A DNA stretch of 64,000 nucleotides. It comes from Lepidostoma basale (Eukaryota > Arthropoda > Insecta > Trichoptera > Lepidostomatidae). Made by a program: the position numbers and the translations under genes. Position 1 is the stretch's first letter, and each line of letters starts with the position of its first letter. The notes under the pieces were generated by a model that was given only the letters and a program-made list of their open reading frames with translations, did not search any database and had not been told where the DNA came from. Below are positions 52,201 through 61,200 of this stretch, one piece after another. The stretch covers positions 481,501-545,500 of the forward strand of contig JAHDVF020000126.1 of NCBI GenBank assembly GCA_022606425.2, in the 5' to 3' direction.

Positions 52201-55200
52201 CTGCGTTGCATTACTCAACCGGCACAATAATGAAGGGATTTTGAATCGAATCATTACCTGTGATGAAAAGGGGATCCTGTATGATAATCGGAAGCGCTCA
52301 TCGCAATGGCTGAACCCTGCCGAACCAGCCAAACCATGCCCCAAGCGAAAATTGACTCCAAAAAAGTTACTTGTGAGCGTTTGGTGGACTAGTGCTGGTG
52401 TCGTTCACTACAGCTTTCTTAAATCTGGCCAGACGATTACGGCAGATGTCTATTGTCAGCAACTGCAAACCATGATGGAAAAGCTAGCTGCTAAACAACC
52501 GAGGCTGGTTAATCGCTCTAGGCCACTGCTGCTTCATGATAACGCTAGACCACACACTGCACAACAGACGGCTACCAAATTAGAAGAGCTTCAATTGGAA
52601 TGTCTAAGACATCCACCGTACTCTCCGTACCTTGCCCCAACAGATTACTATTTTTTTCGAAATTTGGATAACTTCTTGCAAGGGAAAAAATTCAACTCCG
52701 ATGGGGCAGTCCAAACCGACTTCAAAGATTTTATTGATTCCCGTCCGAATGGTTTTTTTAGTAAAGGGATCGATGAACTACCTATGAGATGGCAAAAGTG
52801 CATAGATAGCAATGGTACATACTTTGATTAAATAAATATATTATATTAAAAAAAAATCAGCTTTATGTTCCTCCCATACAAAACGCCAATTTCATATGTA
52901 AGGACCTAATATTAGACTTGAATGCAAACAAATCCCTAGGATTGAAACTAAATTAAACTTACTGCCCCAAGCTTTCTGGGGTACAAACAAAACAAGTTAG
53001 CTTCAAATATATTTCGTGGTTAAAATACAAAGTGTTTCCTTTATTTTATATATTTGAATCGTGTTTTTCAGAAGTAGCACACATCTAAGTAACCTCAACT
53101 TTACAGAATGGACAAAAAAATGCCTGGTACAAAATTTTCCTACTATACATTTTTTTTTTTCAACACACATTTGTCATAGGGAGTAAAATAGACAAATGTG
53201 TATTGAAAAAAATATATATATTGTAGGAAAATTTTGTACCAGACAGTTTTTTGTCCGTCCTGTAAAGTTGAGGTTACTTGGATGTGTGCTACTTCTGAAA
53301 AACACGATTCATTTATAAAATTGGTAAAGAAATTAATAATCTAAAAAATGGTACATCAATGAATTTCAATAACAAGTGCAAAAAACAATCAAGATAAAAC
53401 CTACTTTGAATGAAGGAGCACATTTTTTCATGGGCTGCGATGAATAATGGATAATATCTTGCGGGTAGTCCTGTTGACGACAACATCGCATACATATCCA
53501 ATGCAGGAATAGTTTCAGTCAAACTGGTTTGAAGAATTTCCTCTGGACCAACAATGTATATTTCTACACCGCGATTCCTCATCGCTCTAGAGATCTCTCC
53601 ACTCTTGGGGTCCATTGTAAAGAACATTCTAAAGTCTGGATGGGGAATAATTTCGTTAACCGAGCCTCCCCTTTCGGGTATACTTAGAACTCCGTTGGGT
53701 TCCAACAATCCGTTGAGACGATCCAACACAGCGGATGAACACAGATTCACGTTGTCAACTAATAACCAGCTTCCACTGAGTAAACACTTGACAAGCAACG
53801 AATCGACCCACTCAAATTTTCCTCCTGCGTTGATACTTCCCTCTTTCAAAACTGCTTCTTTTAAACTTTGCAATTTAAAAGACATGGAATCGATAGTGCT
53901 TTTCAACTTGTCGTCAACGGCATTTATTATTAATAAAGTGCTCAAAACTTCTTGGAGCTGTTGTTCTTTTCTAGCAAATAATTTAGTTTCCTCTTCCATT
54001 GTGTGTTTAATATTAGTTTCTGTAAAATTCATAAACTTAAATGACTCCCATTGGTGTAAAATTTTGATAGCATCCGCATGTTTTTTTAACAAGAGTAAAT
54101 TCTGGTGAGATATCATCACAATGTTTTCAACCTTAACGGAAATATCTTCCAAGTGCCGATTGTAGTCAGCTTGCTCAAATCCTCCGAGTAGATCTGATGT
54201 ATCCATGGCCGACACAACGGGTAAAATGTTCAAATCTTTTCCGATCAACTGCGCCAAGACCTGAACACAACTATTCTTTCCCGTGGATGTCGGGCCGACC
54301 AATATGGCGAGCCAATTCATATTTACGCATTGAATCAAAGATTTCAAAATGGGAAGTTGATTACGCAAAATTAGCAAGTCTTGTTCCGCAGTTTTATTAA
54401 TGCATTGATTTCTTCTTATAGAAACATCACTAACGTGGATGTTAGTTTCCGTAATGTAAAAAAGTGGATGTTCGTTACTCAATGGATACTGTGGACAAAA
54501 ATAGTCGGCATAAATAGATTTCACGCGCTCTTTATCGTGTACGGTTCTCATCCTGTTAACGTATAACAACTGAGCAAACTTTCCAGGATTTAATGCATCT
54601 GAATTATTCACTTCATTGTCCATGTCCCTCATGATCCCATCGCACCAGCGCTGAATATCTCTCAAGTTTAACTCCCACGGGCTACCCCTGTGCCCCCAAA
54701 GTAACAAATCAGAAGTTTCATGTAAAATTTGCGTGTTCATCTGAATCATATTTTCTAAAACCTGTTTGGGTATCTTGGGATACTGGGACATGGTAATAAA
54801 GAGGAGGTCTTCGGCTAGCAGTGTATCCACATAAACCTGAGTAAATCTATTTAAGAAAGACTTAGGTAAGCCTCTCCGAGAGCCCCCTTGCCTGAGTGGA
54901 TTCTGACAGGCAAAAATTCTAGTTTCTTTCTTTACTTTGAACGATCTCCCTAGTTCTGGGATGAAAATTTCTCCTCTGTGATCAAGACAGGCATTCAGCC
55001 CTTCCAACACTGGTTGAGGAGCGAGATTAAGCTCATCCAATAAGATCCAATCTCCGTTCTGAAGTGCTGTTAAAAATGCTCCCTCTTGCCAGGCAAATGT
55101 CCCCTCAGGAGTTGGTAAGTCTGCACCAAACAAATCACTTATATCCTGAAAATTGGAAAATAACATTAAATAAAATACATATTAATAAAAACAAAAGAAA

Positions 55201-58200
55201 TTATTAATCCTTATCGGACAATAGCATTTGAATCTTTTGTATATGCTATTCTATCAATATTTAATTTTAAAAAGGCACTCTGTAAGACAAGATTCAACAT
55301 GATTCATCATGTCACCTCACATGTGCCATACGACCGCAGCGACAAAGTTCTGTTATCACGTCAGAGGTGACTTACGTCCGTTAAGGGTATACATATATAT
55401 TTTTTTAAATATGAATACTAACCGTTTGATCACTCAAATTAATTCTGAGAATTTTATGTCCGGAAGTTTTCGCCAGTGCGGTAACTAAACTTGTTTTTCC
55501 TACTCCGGGACTTCCTTCTAGTAAAATAGCTTTATTGAGTTGCAACCCTCTCAAAAGTCTCATTGTATTTACTCCAGTTGTTGGTGCCGTGAAACTAAAG
55601 TTCACCGAGCTTTCTTCAGAAAGAGATATTGCATCCTGTGATTCTTGATTATGTCCATCTTTGTTAGTTATATCGGTGAGAATCCTATTTTCTTTGGAGA
55701 AACCACAAGGTATGAAGAATGGATCGATGCCGAAATTCCCATCAACTTTTCTAGCAGCAAGCTTCACATTTTTATCGAGCAATAATTTTTTTAAATCGCC
55801 GATCTTTGAAGAGTTTTGTCCTGCAATCTGATTGAGCAAGAAGTTTATAGCTCTCGTGCGTATTTCGTTCAATGTCTCGAAGCTTTCGGCACCAGATATT
55901 CCAGTGCCGAAGCAATCCAAGAATATAAGACTTGCTCCATGGACAAAAGCCTCGCACGCATCGAGTTTGCTATTGTCAACTGTGACATTGATAAAATGTA
56001 CCCAGGACAAAAGATCTCTAATACTGCAAGGGAATCTCTCTCCGACCTTAGTAGTCTTAAACCAATACACAAAATCTAAAATGTTGTTCCCTATGCCGGA
56101 AGTTCCATCACTGCATTCTAACATTTTAATACCGGGCAACACACTCTTTTCCAAAACTGAAAGGAGGTCTTCACGTGTGGATATGTAATCACACCAAACT
56201 TCTGTAAATCTGTTTCTAAGAGCAGGAGACAGTTCTTTTTTACCATAATCTCCTCCGGGGTTCATAGTGCCGATGAAATGAAATCCTTCATGGGCTGTTA
56301 TAATACAGGTTGAATTATCAGCCATGTCCAAGCCCTTCTCGGCCAGTAATAGTTGCCTCTCCGGTTCCAAAAGAGAATTTAGTCTCTCCAGTACACTATC
56401 ATCGGCGAGAGATATCTCATCAGCCAGAAAAATTTGACCCGTTTTCATGGCATCAATGAGAGGACCATCGACCCATTCAAATAGTTTTCCGTCGTCATTG
56501 TAATGCCTCACGGGTCTCAAACCTCCGAGAAAATCAGCTCCTTCGGTGTGCATGTGACAGTTGACCGAAAGCAATTGACATTTATTTAAAGCCGCTAAAA
56601 CTTGACATACGGTTGTTTTTCCACATCCAGTTTCTCCCACTAACAAAACAGGCTCTTTGAAAATGAATGATTTTGCAATTAGCACGGCTAAACGTCTCAT
56701 GTTTAAAGTCCAAACAACATGCCCAAACTCTTCAATTGAAGTGTTAATTATTTTGGCTAATATATCACGGGTTACCGCTGAAGTCTTTTCGGAAAGAGAA
56801 AACAAGTGTTCAGGATCCACCGTTCGTTTTATATGTTTTTGTAAGACTTCTTGAATAATGGTACGCTCTTCCAACTGCCTGACCCTGCCTGCCAGAACAA
56901 GAAACCCTTCATCCGCAATATGTTGATCCCAATCGTAGTACTTTCCTGTGGCAGTGTTAGAATCTGAAGCAGCCTTGTATCTCTGTCCCCACCGGAATAG
57001 ATCCCGAAGTGTGATGAATCCTTCTTTTCCTTGGACTGCTGCCGATCCTCTTCGCCTAGCTTGAAGCTCTGCCATCACAGAAATAACTTTCTTGCAATAC
57101 GAAGGAGGCATGTGACACCTTTGATGTAAAATAGTCTCCAATTCTGGGCGAGGTATTTCGTCAAAATGAAGCTCTACAAAACGATTCCTAAATGCACGGG
57201 AAAGCAGTTTTCTTCCGCCATAGAGCCCAGGAGGGTTTTGGGTAGCAAATAACATAAAGTTTGGGTCAGCTTTTACAACTTGCTGTGTCTCTGGAATAAA
57301 CAACTCCCTATTGTCATCGAGGACTCGATTGAGAGCCTCCAGCACATCACTTGGAGCTAAATTAAGTTCATCGAGTATTATCCAATGGCCTTTGCGCATG
57401 GCTTCAACGAGGACTCCTTCTCTAAACACCAATTTTCCACTAGAATCTGTGGCATAGGAGCCGACATATTCCTGTAAATCGGTATGTTGGTGGTTGTTGA
57501 TTCTCACACAATGATTACCAGAAACTTTTGCAATGTACGTAATGAGAGATGTTTTCCCCACTGAAGTATCTCCCTGAAGTAGAATCGGAAGCTTAGCGAG
57601 TGATATAATGCGCACTAAATCCTTCAGATTCTTTCTTACTGAGGGTGTTAAGACATAATCATTTGGCACTACGGGTGTAAGTTTTCCTTGGCCGACCCAG
57701 TATCCTTCAAAAGGTACAAATTTGTTATCTTTATTCATTTTGGGTTCAGGGATAGCCTGATTAAGCACGCTTTTTAAATTTTTGTTTCCTAGTACGGCCT
57801 TGGCTATCTGATTCTGAACTATAACGTGGGAAGAACTATCCAGTTGGGTTAGAAAGCTTAGACAAGCCGTCTCATAAAGAGATCGCGTTACCGTGCCACA
57901 CTGGGCTGTCGGGGCAGCAGACAGCGCCCTGCAGAGTGTCCTCAGAGAGAAATGTGGAGGCTGACCCGTCCCATCCATTAGATTCACCTTTGCTTCTTTT
58001 CTAATATTGGTATAAAATTTATAAATGGATTCCTGGACTGCTTGGGGAACAGATAAATCCTTTAGATAATCACCAACTAACAACAAAAGGTCATTTTTAT
58101 CGGTCAACTCGTCAACAAAAAATTCTGTGAATCTATTTCTTAACCCGGCTGGTAAATCCCTTTTTCCCACATCCGTGGCTGGGTTCATACAGGCAAACAA

Positions 58201-61200
58201 TGTAAAGTCTTTGTGCCTCTCTATGGCTTGGTCATCTCCACGTTCCAGGAGGCTGATGGAACTGTCTCCTCCCTCCAGAAGTCCCGATAAACACTCGAGT
58301 GTTTCAGCCGATGCCAAATTTATTTCATCGAGTAAAACCCAATAACCTTTTCTCAAAGCCCTCACAAGAGACCCTTCAATAAATGAAAACGCCAGCGAAG
58401 TCTGAGATTTGATTTGCAGTTCTAGTTTAGAAAGCTTGTGGCCAAAGTTCAACCATTGACTAAGCAGCTTTGTTTTTTCGAGTTCTGTTTTGGGATCAGT
58501 GGAAGTGGATTTCCCAGTTTTTATCATTTCTTCTACATTTGTATTAGATAATCGCTTAATAGCTGCCTTTTGGCTCTGTTTCATCAAAATAAGAAGTGTT
58601 TTCCAATCGTTGGATTCAAAAGTCACTGCGATGTATTCCAAAAATTTTGCATTTTTAAAGACATCATAATAATTTCGGAACAAAGATTCAAATTCGTTCC
58701 TCACGGGAGACATTATGTACTTCAAGTCCACTGGTTTATATCCACCGAGAAGATCAGCGGAGTCCGATTGCTGATTCATATTAATGACAACCAATTTATT
58801 ACCCGTTTCCTTGGCAAGATATTGAATGGAAGATGTTTTTCCTGTGCCTGTTTCTCCAACAAGCAAAACAGGCTCATTGGAATTCACACAACAAGCGATC
58901 CTCTCCAAGAGACATGTTGATGGGCGAGTAAATGAAAATGTCACTCTTTTTCCTTGTAAGCTAATAGACGATATTGGAATCTCTTTTCTTGGGACTACTG
59001 CTCTACCAATGTGCATAGCAGTAGGCTGCAGGCTGACAGTTGGTTTGTACGTATCACAATAATACTCGGCTTTTGTTTCAACAATGCCCAGGTATGCTCC
59101 TATTGCTTTTGCAAGAGGCACTCTTGCTTCCCGTTCAGGAACAGAGCTAGCAAAGATATCTATGGCATCCTGTAAAACTTTTAAGGCGGAACCGTGACTT
59201 GTCACATCGAAATTGATAACGGCTCTAGAACACCACTTGATCAAGTCACGTGTTGATGTTAGACGTCCACTTCTTAGTGAAATAATGTCCGATGTTTCAG
59301 ACACCAAGGTTTTAACCAATGGAGCGTAATTTTCTTCATTCTCAACATTATGAAGAGAGGATTCGTGGCTTCCAACTGAGAATAACATAAAAACATCAAC
59401 CATTCGGGATGATATTGTTTTGAGTTTAGGAAACAGTGTCTCGATAATGGTGACTAGCTCGTTCCTTGATACTGGCTCAATATTGATCTGGGCCCAGTGT
59501 TTTTGCAGAAGAGTGCTGGCATTGGAATTATGCTTCTGTTGCCCACTCACAGTTGTGATTGTTCTGAAATTAAACTTTACAAGGTTAAATAACGTATAAA
59601 TTAATTGAAATATTCAAGATTTGGCCGAGAAAGTAAATATATTTACCTTTGTGTCACAAACAATTGAAAGCCAGGAGCCACGGGAAGGGCATCTCTGTAT
59701 CCGGGAACGGAAAGGACGTTCCTCTCCAGAAGCGAACTCAGAACAGATGCCACATCGATAGCTGCACAATCAATATCTTCTAACAGAAGCCATTGACCTT
59801 GTTGAACAGCCTGAAAGAGCACATGTTTTCAATATAATATATGCATTTTATTTATAAAATGGTACAGAGTAATATATACAGAAAATAATGAGGATTTTTT
59901 TCCACTCTAACACACTTCTAAAACTTGTTATAAACAGTTTATATCGTAGGTGACCCGATGATGAAGGTGTAAGCCTTCGAAACATGTGGAAAAAACAAAT
60001 TTAATTAATGAAAAAATTGGTCATTATGGAATTCCAAAGTTAATGCTTTAAGTTTATCATTAAATAATCTAAATAAACTGGAAAAGAAATTTGGATTATT
60101 ATTCATTTGTATACATACATTTTCTATCTAAATATTCAATCACCCTTAGAGAATGAACAAACATATTATTAACCTGGGTCAAAACACCGGGCTGCCACAC
60201 AAACTCCCCCGGCACATCGGTGCAGCGGTAAGTGCCGAGGAGCGTGCGAGAGTCCGTCTGGTCTCCGAGCTGGACCTTCCTCAACCAGTTCTTGCTGCGC
60301 CCTGTGATGGCGGCCAAGTGCTCCACCAGGGCAGTCTTCCCGCTACCCACCGGCCCCACCAGGCATGTGGCTTTACCTGGAAAAAATATCACAGACGTTT
60401 GGAACATTAGATCTAAAATATTTTATATCTTCACCAACTACCCATCACGCTGTTTCGTCAGGCAGAGAGGATGGACTGCCATACTGCTCTGTCCTGACAT
60501 ATCTCTTTAGCTTCCTCTACATTCATAGATCGTAACATGCACGCTCGTCAATTTTTCCGACTTCAAATGAGGCTGCCTTTATTGTATTTGATTAATTTGG
60601 TCATGTCATGCTTTCCTTGGTCTTCCAAGGCTTCTCTATCTACTCACACAGCTTGTATTCTTCTCTCGTCCATTCGTTCCATATGTCCAAACCATTTAAA
60701 GGATCCTTTTTTAATTTTACTTATGATCAAATCAAATCAAATCAATGATGCAATCTTCTGCCTTACATTTCTTCCTTATTTCATCGTTCAGTATTCTTTC
60801 ATATATGTATCATATTTATTGTTTCTTGAACGATGATGTAAAACTCCATATTAAATAATTAATACGAATAAAAAATACAGTTTTCTAGAAGTTTTATTAT
60901 ATTTTATGGGAATGACATGTTTCGCCCTTCTAAGGCATTATCAAATGATAATGCCTTAGAAGGGTGTCAACATGTGGAAGGATGAAAACATGTCATTCCC
61001 GTAAAATTTTCTAGAAAACTGACATTTCCATTTGTATTAATTACTTTCATATATCGTTTTATGTACATTCTTCGCAGTGATTTCATCTTCACTATATGTG
61101 GAAAGTATCTGTCTGAGCTGTAATGTAACTGCAGGTCGTGACTAATTTTTTTTATTGCAAATGAAGTCAGCCGCACAATGGATATTCAACAAAAAAATAA

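Larger units (their letters stand above)
51447..53043. repeat. Foldback element interrupted by the near-intact mariner
   Basis: The left arm at 51447-51560 reads ggaaacactttgtatattaa and then aactagttttgcttgcacc. The right arm at 52925-53043 is its diverged reverse complement (ggtacaaacaaaacaagtt then acaaagtgtttcc). The arms match the family seen at 17530. The mariner at 51623-52909 occupies the loop. Confidence 0.7.

Noticed and set aside
53313..53404. Extension of midasin exon 8 to the stop at 53313
   Set aside because: No homology, runs into a palindrome, and the gtaggt donor at 53404 joins exon 9 in phase.
53554..59062. Several plus-strand ORFs of 60-184 codons
   Set aside because: All are antisense to the conserved AAA exons.
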